Origin: Cycas panzhihuaensis
Taxonomy: Eukaryota; Cycadophyta
DNA length: 64,000 nt
Direction: 5' to 3'
Assembly: GCA_023213395.1 (NCBI GenBank)
Contig: CM041465.1
Coordinates: 101,563,741 to 101,627,740, forward strand
The notes under the pieces are model-generated. The model searched no databases. It was not told where the DNA came from and worked only from the letters and a program-made list of their open reading frames with translations. The position numbers and the translations under genes are program-made. This document shows positions 55,786 through 64,000 of the stretch, in pieces (within the stretch, counting starts at the first letter, position 1; each line of letters opens with the position of its first letter).

Positions 55786-56088
55786 TTTTTTAATTTTCAT
55801 CACTTTTTCAATCAGACGTGCACAGTAACATACCTTTTTGTAATGCATTATCTTGTATTTTGCTTGTATGTTGTTGAATTTCCCTTTGATTTTCTCAGAT
55901 TATGATGTTGTTACTTATATCTGTGATGAGTTACGGTTATTTTTTATTTTTTTTCAATTTTTTTTTTACTCTTTTTGTATCCATACTGAACTGGATCATG
56001 GCTCGGTATCAAGGCATTTGATTGTGCCTCAACGTCATGCAATACGATATGGTACAACCAGTTGATCCTGCTGGTAAGTTGCTCCACC
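55786..56088. other. Gypsy-H spacer after pol
   Basis: T-rich 300-bp spacer between the stop of the 584-codon ORF and the tandem repeats. No feature seen. Confidence 0.5.
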
Positions 56089-57843
56089 CTAGTTTATATA
56101 GGGTTTCAGTTTACTGCCCTTGACCATTTCAAGCGATGGGCGGCACGATAGTTTCTTCAACTGGATAGTGCCATTCTGGTACACTTTCTCAATCCTATAT
56201 GGGCCTTCCCAATGCATCTTCAATTCTCCTTGGGTTGTTTGGGATTTGTTGTCGAATCGCCATACTCGATCACCCTTCTTGAAATACGATGTCTTGTCGT
56301 GGCGGTCGTGCCTTGTCCTTTTCCGCCTTTTCCTTGGTGTGGTATGCTTTGTCGATTTCTTCTTATGATCCCTTAATTGGTCTTCTCCTAACCAATGTTC
56401 TCTACAATGTCTCAAATGGGAAACTCCATATAGTGGTTGTCCATAAAAGGGTTTCACATAATCTCCAACGTATTCTCCATGATTTCTTTCTTCTGGAGTG
56501 GCAATTTTGTTTCCTAGACCGGAATCTCTAAGGATACTCTTAGCAAGTTCCTTTTCTTCTTCCTTAAATTTGGCGCCGATGGTTGAAAAAGATCTTCCGT
56601 TGGGTAGGTGTACCTCTAAAGAAGATGAGGAAGGTTCGTTACTTCCTTCCTCGGGCTGGGATGGGGGTGGGGAAGGGCAATCTACCTCAAGACCCACACT
56701 GGAGGTAGAGGGAAGGTTAGGGTTAGAGGGGGTTAGGGTATTAGGAGGTGAGTTAGGGTAAGGGTTTGGGTTAAAAGGGGAATTTGGGTTCGGGTCTAGG
56801 TTTTTAATGTTATTATTAACACTCGTATAATCAACAAATTTAGAATTAATATCAACATCCTCGGTTACATTCCGAGAAAGTAGGTTACACCTATAGGATG
56901 AGGGGTTCACTTCATATGCGTCTCGTAGCCAATAATCCACGAACCTCATACCGTGTTCGTCGTCCGAAGAGTTGTATATCTCCCCGAAGTATGTCGGTTC
57001 TTCTTGTTGGTGATTGGTTGATGTGGTGGGCTCTTCTGCCGCATGATAGAGATGTTCTTCCCCAATGGAAGAAAATGTCGTGTCGCTCGTGACCGTTATG
57101 CTGGATCCCTCATCTGGAATCATTTCGATCGAGCTTCTTCCCAGCATTGGCAATACTACTTTATTTCCGTTGTCTGTTAAGGTGAAAGTTCCGTTCTTCC
57201 AATTCTGGAGGCATTGCGTTTTATACAACCATGGTCTCCCCAAGAGTGCTGGATAGGGTGTTGCCCCTTTCTCCGTTTCCATAATCGTGAAGTCGATTTG
57301 CACCACTATCCCTGCCACATCTACCTTGATGTCGACTAATCTTCCCATAGGTCGCACTAATAATTCGTTGGCCAATTTCAACGAATATGTTGCCGCTGCC
57401 AACTTCGGGCTTCCCAGTTTACGCCATGTCGAAGCTGGTAATACGTTTACCGCCGCACCTCCATCAACGATTACTCTTGGGAATGTTTCTCCCAAGACCA
57501 TCATTGTTACCATCGGATCCATATCAAATGATGGCATTATTTGCTTCAAACTTTTTGTTATTCCTCGTTGTAATACCCCTCCTTTGATCCAATCAATGAC
57601 TTGGCATAGAGGAATAGTCAACTGTAGCTGCTTTACCAGATTTTCCATTAATATCAACATTCTGGGAATATCCTCTGCTGGCAATCCTTTAAAAAGCTCC
57701 TCCATTTGCACCATTTGGGGCTTCACCTTAGGTTCTTCTGGTAGATTTTCTTGTTCCTTTTGTTTGTTCTTCCGTACATAGACGTATTTGGTTTCCGGTT
57801 TACCCATTGGTAATGCGTTCTCTTCCCGGACTAGGCCATCCAA
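56089..57843 (-). CDS. Gypsy-H intact ORF: protease fused to the integrase C-terminal region
   Basis: 584 residues without a stop. Residues about 1-60 are Lys/Glu-rich. Residues about 115-230 hold a retropepsin-like domain: PRVIVDGGAAVNVLPASTW and a later PALLGRPWLY; the active-site triplet reads DGG rather than DSG or DTG. Residues about 340-430 are a Pro/Asn/Ser-rich linker (NPN and SPP runs). The last 80 are the integrase C-terminus: KKGDRVWRFDNKSQ, HWEGPYRIEKVYQNG and VKGSKLKPYI. Reverse transcriptase, RNase H and the DDE core are simply absent, joined in frame. The start may lie further upstream. Confidence 0.85.
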   Translation of the reverse strand: MDGLVREENALPMGKPETKYVYVRKNKQKEQENLPEEPKVKPQMVQMEELFKGLPAEDIPRMLILMENLVKQLQLTIPLCQVIDWIKGGVLQRGITKSLKQIMPSFDMDPMVTMMVLGETFPRVIVDGGAAVNVLPASTWRKLGSPKLAAATYSLKLANELLVRPMGRLVDIKVDVAGIVVQIDFTIMETEKGATPYPALLGRPWLYKTQCLQNWKNGTFTLTDNGNKVVLPMLGRSSIEMIPDEGSSITVTSDTTFSSIGEEHLYHAAEEPTTSTNHQQEEPTYFGEIYNSSDDEHGMRFVDYWLRDAYEVNPSSYRCNLLSRNVTEDVDINSKFVDYTSVNNNIKNLDPNPNSPFNPNPYPNSPPNTLTPSNPNLPSTSSVGLEVDCPSPPPSQPEEGSNEPSSSSLEVHLPNGRSFSTIGAKFKEEEKELAKSILRDSGLGNKIATPEERNHGEYVGDYVKPFYGQPLYGVSHLRHCREHWLGEDQLRDHKKKSTKHTTPRKRRKRTRHDRHDKTSYFKKGDRVWRFDNKSQTTQGELKMHWEGPYRIEKVYQNGTIQLKKLSCRPSLEMVKGSKLKPYIN

Positions 57844-58188
57844 TACTTGTTTGGCTTTTACAGACGATCCATTTACATCGGTGGATCCGGATATCCTTCA
57901 TTTAATTTCTCCTTTTGTTTATTTTGTAATTTGACATTTTTTGTTTCCGGTATGATTGTCATTAGGTTGGTCGCTTTGGCCTTTCCTTTGCAATCTTACT
58001 TTTGTGGTCACTTGGGCCACGATTACTATCTGACGGCAACCATTGTATTCCCCTTCATTGGGCATTCTGACTTCCAGTGCCCAAACTGTAGACAGATGAG
58101 GCATCTACCCATTGGCGGTTTTTTCCTCGAGGGTTCTAGTGCGCCCCTCGTTGTATAAACATTTCGAGGTGGGTTGCCTCCCCTTCCC
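57844..58188 (-). other. Gypsy-H gag-pol junction
   Basis: 345 bp between the gag stop and the first Met of the second ORF. A shadow frame exists on the plus strand. No motif recognised; frames for a readthrough or frameshift connection were not resolved. Confidence 0.45.
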
Positions 58189-59718
58189 CTACCTCGTCCT
58201 CAAAGCTTTTCCCACAGGATTGTAGAAACAATCCTTAGTTGTATGCGTATCAACGTCGCATATATGGCACCATCTCTCTTGTTGGTGCAACGCACTATTT
58301 TTTAAATTCAAGTCACATTCCTTGGTGGTATGTGAATTTTCTTCACAAATGTGGCACCATTTAGATATTCTTCCAGCATGATCTTTCTTTTTCGGTGTTT
58401 CCTCTTCTTCTCGATTATTTCTAATTTTCAATCTGGCCACCTCTTTTCTTAACGCTTCCAACTCCGATTCCTCTTCTGCTACCCCTACCTGGCAGAAGGG
58501 TTTGTGCTGATTTTGTTTCAATTCTCTAATCTCGTCCTGTAATCTCAGCAGTAGGGAGTCTTGTCCTCCTGCCTGTGCGTCCATTTCCATTTCAAAATCT
58601 AACGCTAGATCTTGAGCATTCTTAAACGATTTCAGTGGATGAGCATGCATCATGACTCGCAATTTCTCGTTCAACCCTCTTACAAAGTAGTTTTTCATAT
58701 TGTGATTTGTTATCGTCTCATTAATCATGCTGGCCGCAATGATTTTCATTCTGTTAATGTAGGTTAGAACGGATTCTCCCGGCCTTTGTCTGATCTCTCT
58801 TAATGCGATTTCCACTGCTTCATTATTGCGAAACTTTTGAAATCTTTCTTCGAATGCTTTCTTAAGCTTTGCCCATGGCTCATTCTTATTTGTTTCCTTG
58901 TACCACGCCAAGGGTACTCCTCTCAACGTATAGGTGAATCGTGCTTTAATTTCGTCTTCGTCTGTAATCTTTTTTACATCAATAAGACTTTGAAATAGAT
59001 ACACATGCTCTGCTGCGTCTGAAGTATCATTAAAAATCAGTTTCCCAAAGTCTCTATAGTCATCCATTTTGGGAGATTGCAACTGTCTCCCACCTGGTGG
59101 TGATTTTTCCTTTCTTCCCTCCTTCGGAGATGCACTGGGAGTGCCTACCGCTGTACTATCTTTCCCAAACAACGGATTCTTGAATGGAGTTTTGATGTGT
59201 ATGGGTTCCACTACACCTGGAACTTGTATAGTCAATGGTGTCACCGTAATATAAGATTGATTAGGTCCCCTTTCTGTCGAATCTTCGAAAAGCTGTCTCG
59301 TTAGCATATTCTCCCAATATGCCGAGGGACCTTCCTCCGCCTTCTTTTCACTGTCACCTGGGTCCTTCGGGCTGTCCTCCACAGGTATACTTCCCTCTTT
59401 TAAGGTTTTTGGATGTTTTTCATCCACTTTTGGTTTCCCTTCAACTTCTGGGCTAAACAAATCATCTCTGATTGGGGCTGGTGTCAATATCATGCGTTCG
59501 CCATGAGTTTCCTCTTCCTGAGGTGTCTGGGCTCCACTTGCCTCAGATCCTTCAACGGACTGTCCCTTAGTCTCGTTGTTTTGTGAACTTAACCTCCTCG
59601 CCCTTCTGAGTTTTGCTTCCCTTGACCATCTTAATGCCCTTTGTCTGTTGGTCTCCTTTTCCTTGGGTGAAGTATCCTTCTGGGGCTCCTCCGACCTTGA
59701 AGGCCTCTTAGGTGGCAT
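58189..59718 (-). CDS. Gypsy-H gag, intact (509 aa)
   Basis: A full open frame from ATG to stop. A basic N-terminus (MPPKRPSRSEEPQKD..RALRW) and acidic linkers precede the retrotransposon gag domain at about residues 225-385 (SDAAEHVYLFQSLI, FTYTLRGVPLAWYKE, AFEERFQKFRNNE, LTYINRMK, YFVRGLNEKLR). A short coiled segment follows, then two CX2CX4HX4C knuckles (CHICEENSHTTKEC and CHICDVDTHTTKDC) near residues 455-500. Gag coats and packages the RNA. Its intactness in an element lacking reverse transcriptase suggests it could still be translated. A decayed relative lies at 37197-38368. Confidence 0.92.
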   Translation of the reverse strand: MPPKRPSRSEEPQKDTSPKEKETNRQRALRWSREAKLRRARRLSSQNNETKGQSVEGSEASGAQTPQEEETHGERMILTPAPIRDDLFSPEVEGKPKVDEKHPKTLKEGSIPVEDSPKDPGDSEKKAEEGPSAYWENMLTRQLFEDSTERGPNQSYITVTPLTIQVPGVVEPIHIKTPFKNPLFGKDSTAVGTPSASPKEGRKEKSPPGGRQLQSPKMDDYRDFGKLIFNDTSDAAEHVYLFQSLIDVKKITDEDEIKARFTYTLRGVPLAWYKETNKNEPWAKLKKAFEERFQKFRNNEAVEIALREIRQRPGESVLTYINRMKIIAASMINETITNHNMKNYFVRGLNEKLRVMMHAHPLKSFKNAQDLALDFEMEMDAQAGGQDSLLLRLQDEIRELKQNQHKPFCQVGVAEEESELEALRKEVARLKIRNNREEEETPKKKDHAGRISKWCHICEENSHTTKECDLNLKNSALHQQERWCHICDVDTHTTKDCFYNPVGKALRTR

Positions 59719-59858
59719 TGGAAGGTCCCCTGGCTGCCGGTGGCTTAGTTACAGCCCGCCATCACGACAGCAGCCAGGGTCCTCTGCCCTTTACACATTC
59801 TTTTCTTTGAAACCCCTAGGCCCTGTCCCTCCTCAATGGACGTAGTCAACGGAATCAA
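59719..59858 (-). other. Gypsy-H 5' leader and primer-site region
   Basis: Only 140 bp separate the gag ATG from the 5' LTR. The minus strand just inside the LTR reads TTGATTCCGTTGACTACG, not the initiator tRNA-Met complement found in the other elements here. The priming tRNA was not identified. Confidence 0.5.
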
Positions 59859-60727
59859 TGTTGACTTCTGGGGGATCTTATTACACTTACAAGATGCCTC
59901 TTTCACTTGTCAAGGTTACACAGTGCTATAGTCTAGTTCAGGATACTGTCAACATGGTCATTCATATACATTCCACATACATTTCACATATATTTCACAT
60001 AATGGTACATGTATACGCAATCAATACATACTCGAGAATTCATCATCACAACACAAGGAATACACCACTTTCCACGTAACTCTTCCTTTTATTAAGTAAT
60101 CAAGTCAATTTACAAGGTGGAATGCATTCACGAGCATTCCGAACATCTGATCCTTTTGTTACACATGCGTACCCGGATGGTACTTATCATACGTCTTTGT
60201 TCCAATTGGCTGACATACGTGCTGGCTTTCGCACCTTTGCGTACCCGTGATAATCGGCTCTCGCCCTTGAGAGTATACAATAGGATTGAATCACTCGGCT
60301 CTCACCCTAACTTGGTGGTTCATGCGTACCTCCTTAAGTACTCATGTTGGTACCTTTTGGCTGAAGGGTTATGACTCCCTGTCATAACCGTACCTTCGAT
60401 CATACGTACCTTTCCTTAATCACTTGTTTAGGCACTTAATTAATTATCCTTTGTATCCAAATGCGTGCACGTGCGTGCAGCGACTCAACAGGTCTTCACT
60501 AGTTCCTTTGAGTCATGCGTACCGCTTCCGCTTGGTTCCGTTTCGCCGTTGGTACGTATCTGTCATCATCGTGCGTTCAGTGCGTGCACGTCATACGTAC
60601 CTAGAATGCTGATTTCTCTGCCATTTTGCCTCGTGCGTAACTCCATACGGTCTGTACCTGCACAACTCAGGTTACCTGACCTACCTCTGGTCCTCTCACA
60701 GCCATAGGATCATTTTAGACTCCAACA
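59859..60727 (-). repeat. 5' LTR of Gypsy-H
   Basis: 869 bp, partner of 53144-54010. Differences include several at CG dinucleotides and a few short indels (for example around 60125-60150 and 60560-60600). Confidence 0.93.
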
Positions 60728-60732
60728 GAAAG

Positions 60733-61720
60733 CAATAGGGACAACAACAGAGGCAACAACAAGGTCAGCAACAAAACAACAGTCAAAAGACTGTCAATCA
60801 GAGAGTTAAACAATAATGCTTCCACGTGTCAAAAGTGTAACGGAAAAGGACACCTTGCAAAAGATTGTCGCATTGACTACAACAGATTGCTTCGTTATCA
60901 ACAACAGCAACATCAAGCCCACAATGTTGATGAGAGTCATGATGACTTATTTGCAGGAGCAAATCTCATTGAGGGACGTATTCAACAAAGTAGGGAAGCA
61001 TCCACCTCATCTTCAGCTTCTGGACCTAAGAGGTACATCGAGACACACTGTGGCACAACCATTTGTCAGCTTGATTCGCTAGTACCTCGATCTCTTGGAC
61101 AGGCAAATACTGCATTAACATCAACATCAGACTGGGTTATGGACGCAGGAGCTACCCAACACATGACTTGCCACCAGGACTTCGTCCAGGATTTTGATTC
61201 AGAGGTCACCAGAGTAGTACACATGGCCGATAAGTTGACACAACCTGTTCAAGGCATGGACTCCATCCGCCTGAAGCTCCCAAGCTTGCCCAATTTTACT
61301 TTAAAAGATGTCTTGTATATTCCCCATCTCAAACAAAACCTTTTGCCGCTATCCACACTTGTCTCCCATGGATTTGACCCGAGTGTCACAGCTAATGATC
61401 AAATTCTTATTGTTATTCACTCGCCTTCGTGTTCTGTGGTCCTGATTGGGAAACTTGAAGGTAAGCTATTTAGACTGACGGGAACCACACTGTCTTCTTC
61501 CACATACCAAGTTGTTGCTCCAATTTATGTCGAAAAAGAACTTGCATATAATGTCACCTTGACTCATTCCAAGCTGTCTCTAGAAACTCTTTGGCATGTT
61601 CGCATGGGCCACGTCAAACTTGATCGACTTAAGGAAATATCCCATTCCACTCCAGGTTTGCCCAGATTTTCCTCTAAGCAGTTCAAATGTGAAGCTTGCA
61701 TTATTGCCAAATACCACTGA
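60733..61720 (+). pseudogene. Copia-C gag end, protease and pre-integrase
   Basis: Directly after the Gypsy-H TSD a Gln/Arg-rich stretch leads to the zinc knuckle CQKCNGKGHLAKDC (60827-60868). In the frame 60887-61720 DWVMDAGATQHMT marks the protease; the usual DSGA reads DAGA. LPLSTLVSHGFDP and LWHVRMGHVKLDRL with CEACIIAKYH are the pre-integrase module, followed by a stop at 61718-61720. Confidence 0.87.
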
Positions 61721-62497
61721 CAACTATTTCCCCAGAGTCAATGGAAAGCCAATCAGCCTCTTGAATTAGTACACTCAGACATTTGTGGGCCTATGCCTAT
61801 TCCTTTTCTCACAGGGAAGAGATACTACATTACATTTATTGATGACTTCACTCGAAAGGTATGGGTGACCTTTCTCAAATCAAAAGATGAAGCATTCACA
61901 GTATTCAAGGCATTCAAGACTCTCACAGAGAAGGAATCCAGATATTAGCTGCAGTGTCTCAGGACTGAAAATGGTGGCGAATACACTTCAAATGAATTTG
62001 AAGACTTCTTGCGTCATTGGGGAATCAAGCATTAAAAAACTATTGCAGGTACCCGTCAACACAATGGCGTTGTTGAAAGGGCTAACAAAACCATAATGAA
62101 TATGGCATGGGCTATGCTTGTCTTCAAGAATGTACCAGCATATCTTTGGGTCGAAGCTATTTATATTGTAGTCTACTGCATGAACAACATAAGTCCATCG
62201 AAGCTTGGCCTGTCTCCAAATGAACAATGGACTGGACGGACCCCCACCGTCCATCACTTCAAAATTTTCGGCTCTACTTGTTATGCTCATATTCTTGATG
62301 AGCACAGAAATAAGCTCCAGCCGCAAGCTTTAAAGACCATCTTTATTGGGTACCCCATGAACAAGAAAGGGTACGCGGTCTTCATTCCAACATTAAAGAA
62401 GATCATTATCACTAGGGATGTGGTGTTTGCAGAGACAGAGGATCCACTACTTCAGCTTAATTTTAAAGCACCATTTCATAGATACAACGATGTCTAG
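61721..62497 (+). pseudogene. Copia-C integrase
   Basis: LVHSDICGPMPIPFLTGKRYYITFIDDFTRKVWV (first Asp region), then a stop, CLRTENGGEYTSNEF where the second catalytic Asp is replaced by Glu, another stop, and GVVERANKTIMNMAWAML with the catalytic Glu. EQWTGRTPTVHHFKIFGS, KTIFIGYPMNKKGY and IITRDVVFAE form the C-terminal part. Stops near 61947 and 62033. Confidence 0.87.
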
Positions 62498-62861
62498 GAA
62501 TATGATGTATAGATTCCAACATTTGGGGGGGGCAGACACTGAAGAAATACTCAAAATTTTGGAATCTGACAATAGAGCCTCGGAGGACACTATTCTTGAC
62601 TCGGATCCTATGCCAATGTGCGCCAATCTAGTGCCATCTTGGGAGAATAGCCAGGAATCACCATGTCAAGCATCAAAAGGAAAAGGAGCTGCAGAAGAAC
62701 CACCTTCACCGCCTTCAGTTGTAGGGTCGTTTTCTCCAGCAATGCCATCAACCTCCAGACCACACATCTCCCATGATCCTTTTCAGGATCAAAATGAAGA
62801 CTAGGATGTTGTGGAAATGAGAACCTCATTCCCAACCAAAGGTTTTTGAGAAGCCTACCAG

Positions 62862-64000
62862 TTGCACAAAGACTTGAGATCTGATGAGGTAGGCAAAACT
62901 GGCACTCAGAGCGGTGCCTACAGAGCAAGGGAGCAAACATCACTTCCCACAGAGCTTGAACTAGCTGAACTGCACCTTGCTTCAAATGACGAGCCTCTAT
63001 CATACCAAGAAGTTGTGAAACACGCAGTTTGGAGAAATGCCATGAATGAAGAATACCAATCCTTAATCAAGAACGACACATGGGAGCTCGTTGATCTGCC
63101 TTTAGGAAGGAAGGTAGTCAGAAACAAATGGGTGTTCAAAAATAAATATAAATTAGACAACACCCTTGAAAAACACAAGGCGAGGTTGGTCGCAAAAGGA
63201 TTCACCCAAAGGGAAGGCATCAACTACACAGAGGTCTTCGCACCAACTACCAAATGGCACACAATTAGAGCACTTGTGGCCTTGGCTGCTCAATAGGGTT
63301 GGAAAATCCACCAACTCGATGTGAAAATTGCTTTTCTCAACGGAGATTTGGAAGAAGAAATCTACATGACACTACCTGAAAGCTTTGAGATAGCAGGATA
63401 GGAGTAGAAAGTGTGCAGACTGAAAAAGTCATTATATGTCCTAAAACAAGCCCCCTCGCGCTTGGTTCACCAAGTTGTCCAACAAAATGAGGCAACTTGG
63501 TTATGAGGTATGTGACTATCAAGACGTTGATGCAACTTTGTTTATCAAGAGAGAAAAAGGCAAAATCACATATCTCCTGATCTTTGTGGAGGACATGCTA
63601 ATAACTGAAAACAATGAGCAAGATATCAACAAATTAAAGATGGACTTGTCAAAATTCTTCGAACTATCTGACCTCAGACTAATGAGATATTACTTGGGAA
63701 TTGAGGTAACTCAATGCAATGGAAAAATCTTTCTCTCCCAAGAAAAATATATCAACGTTCTTCTAATCAAGTTTCGATTAAAAGATGCCAAAAGAGTATC
63801 TACTCCAATGGAGCCCAATGTCAAACTTTTCGATGAAGACACTCGAGAGGTGGACGCAACATCCTATTGGCAACTTGTAGGTAGCCTCATTTATGTTAGC
63901 AACACAAGGCCGGATATTGCCCATGCCGTTGGCATTCTTGCCCGTCACATGACAACTCCAAAGCAAAACCATTGTGGCAACAATCAGTCTTTGAAGTGCA
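62862..64000 (+). pseudogene. Copia-C reverse transcriptase, cut by the window end
   Basis: [80 protein letters not shown], then a frameshift near 63450 within the GLKQAPR..W motif. The frame after it gives LLIFVEDMLIT, where the catalytic YVDD reads FVED, then LMRYYLGIEV, VSTPMEPN and TRPDIAHAVGILARHM. RNase H would follow outside the window. Confidence 0.87.

Larger units (their letters stand above)
53144..60727 (-). mobile_element. Gypsy-H: non-autonomous Ty3/gypsy element (7.6 kb) inserted in Copia-C gag
   Basis: LTRs of 867 bp (53144-54010) and 869 bp (59859-60727) with TSD GAAAG (53139-53143, 60728-60732). On the minus strand: gag with two zinc knuckles, an ORF joining a protease to the integrase C-terminus, a tandem-repeat region, and a third sense ORF before the 3' LTR. 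Reverse transcriptase, RNase H and the integrase catalytic core are absent. Two ORFs are completely intact, so it is among the younger insertions here. The retained order suggests a Tat/Athila-like lineage (inference). Confidence 0.9.
32255..64000 (+). other. Intron 4 of the SUVR5-like gene, at least 31.7 kb
   Basis: After the exon 4 donor I found no further sequence resembling SUVR5 on the plus strand, only nested retrotransposons. The intron, or a set of introns with unrecognised small exons, therefore runs to the window edge. An alternative is that the gene is interrupted here and dead; the intact exons argue against it but do not exclude it. Confidence 0.5.
49892..64000 (+). mobile_element. 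Copia-C: Ty1/copia retrotransposon, 3' end outside the window
   Basis: Begins with a 366-bp LTR and an initiator tRNA-Met primer site. A 2.1-kb leader and gag (52380-53143) follow, then the inserted Gypsy-H (53144-60727), then the rest of gag, protease, integrase and reverse transcriptase to the window edge. Integrase before reverse transcriptase gives Ty1/copia. Stops and frameshifts are frequent. The 38369-39053 solo LTR belongs to the same family. The 3' LTR and TSD cannot be checked here. Confidence 0.9.

Noticed and set aside
56700-56790. Runs of GGTTAGGG and TTAGGGT on the plus strand resembling telomere repeats.
   Set aside because: They are the reverse complement of the NPN/NPNLP-coding linker in the intact Gypsy-H ORF, are irregular, and are TTAGGG rather than the usual plant TTTAGGG.
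57287-57781. 164-codon plus-strand open frame.
   Set aside because: It lies entirely antisense to the intact protease-integrase ORF of Gypsy-H and has no independent motif.
1-64000. CRISPR arrays, bacterial operons, plastid or mitochondrial inserts, rRNA genes.
   Set aside because: No regularly spaced identical repeats with unique spacers, no ribosome-binding-site-led gene clusters, and no recognisable organellar or rRNA sequence were seen.

Overview
The window looks like nuclear DNA of a large-genome seed plant, most likely a gymnosperm (inference). It is AT-rich, almost wholly LTR retrotransposons in several layers of nesting, and carries a few short, intact, spliced host exons set very far apart. 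No rRNA, CRISPR, prokaryotic or organellar gene block was seen, and no host tRNA gene; one possible tRNA-derived fragment (14704-14765) is reported at low confidence.

Host gene. Four plus-strand exons (953-1114, 1984-2286, 2391-2501, 32144-32254) join in phase 0 into one open frame of 229 codons. The joined protein carries the ALWVK + WRGKWQAGI block and the following helical region that I recognise from the N-terminal half of plant SUVR5, a zinc-finger SET-domain histone H3K9 methyltransferase. Zinc fingers and the SET domain are not in the window. Intron 3 is about 29.6 kb, and the next intron runs for at least 31.7 kb to the window end, so essentially all the retrotransposons below lie in two giant introns of this gene.

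Intron 3 (2502-32143) holds: a 5'-truncated minus-strand Copia (Copia-G, 4128-6790); a 75-bp coding-like tandem repeat (6962-7184); a complete but decayed minus-strand Ty3/gypsy chromovirus (9134-15707); a non-autonomous element E (16493-19593); and a full-length plus-strand Copia (Copia-A+, 21237-28981). Diverged direct repeats lie near both ends of the intron (about 3090-3480 and 29970-30355).

Intron 4 (32255 to the end) holds: a non-autonomous Copia-like element D (32857-36822); a Gypsy gag relic (37197-38368) split by a Copia-C solo LTR (38369-39053), which itself contains a 321-bp miniature LTR retrotransposon (38649-38969); a plus-strand Gypsy gag/protease relic F (from about 40970) interrupted by a minus-strand Copia-A element (42574-49580); and a plus-strand Copia-C element (49892 to beyond 64000) whose gag is interrupted by a minus-strand Gypsy element H (53144-60727). 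H has two long intact ORFs but has lost reverse transcriptase, RNase H and the integrase core.

Element boundaries rest on paired LTRs with TG...CA ends, tRNA-iMet-type primer sites next to the 5' LTR, purine tracts next to the 3' LTR, and 5-bp target-site duplications (TSDs): TTTTA, TTTAC/CTTAC, CACAG, AATAT, ATTAG, ACTTT, GAAAG and GAAAG. Nearly all pol genes are broken by stops and frameshifts. The exceptions worth attention are the two intact Gypsy-H ORFs and the miniature element. Family labels (A, C, D, E, F, G, H) are local names used only here.
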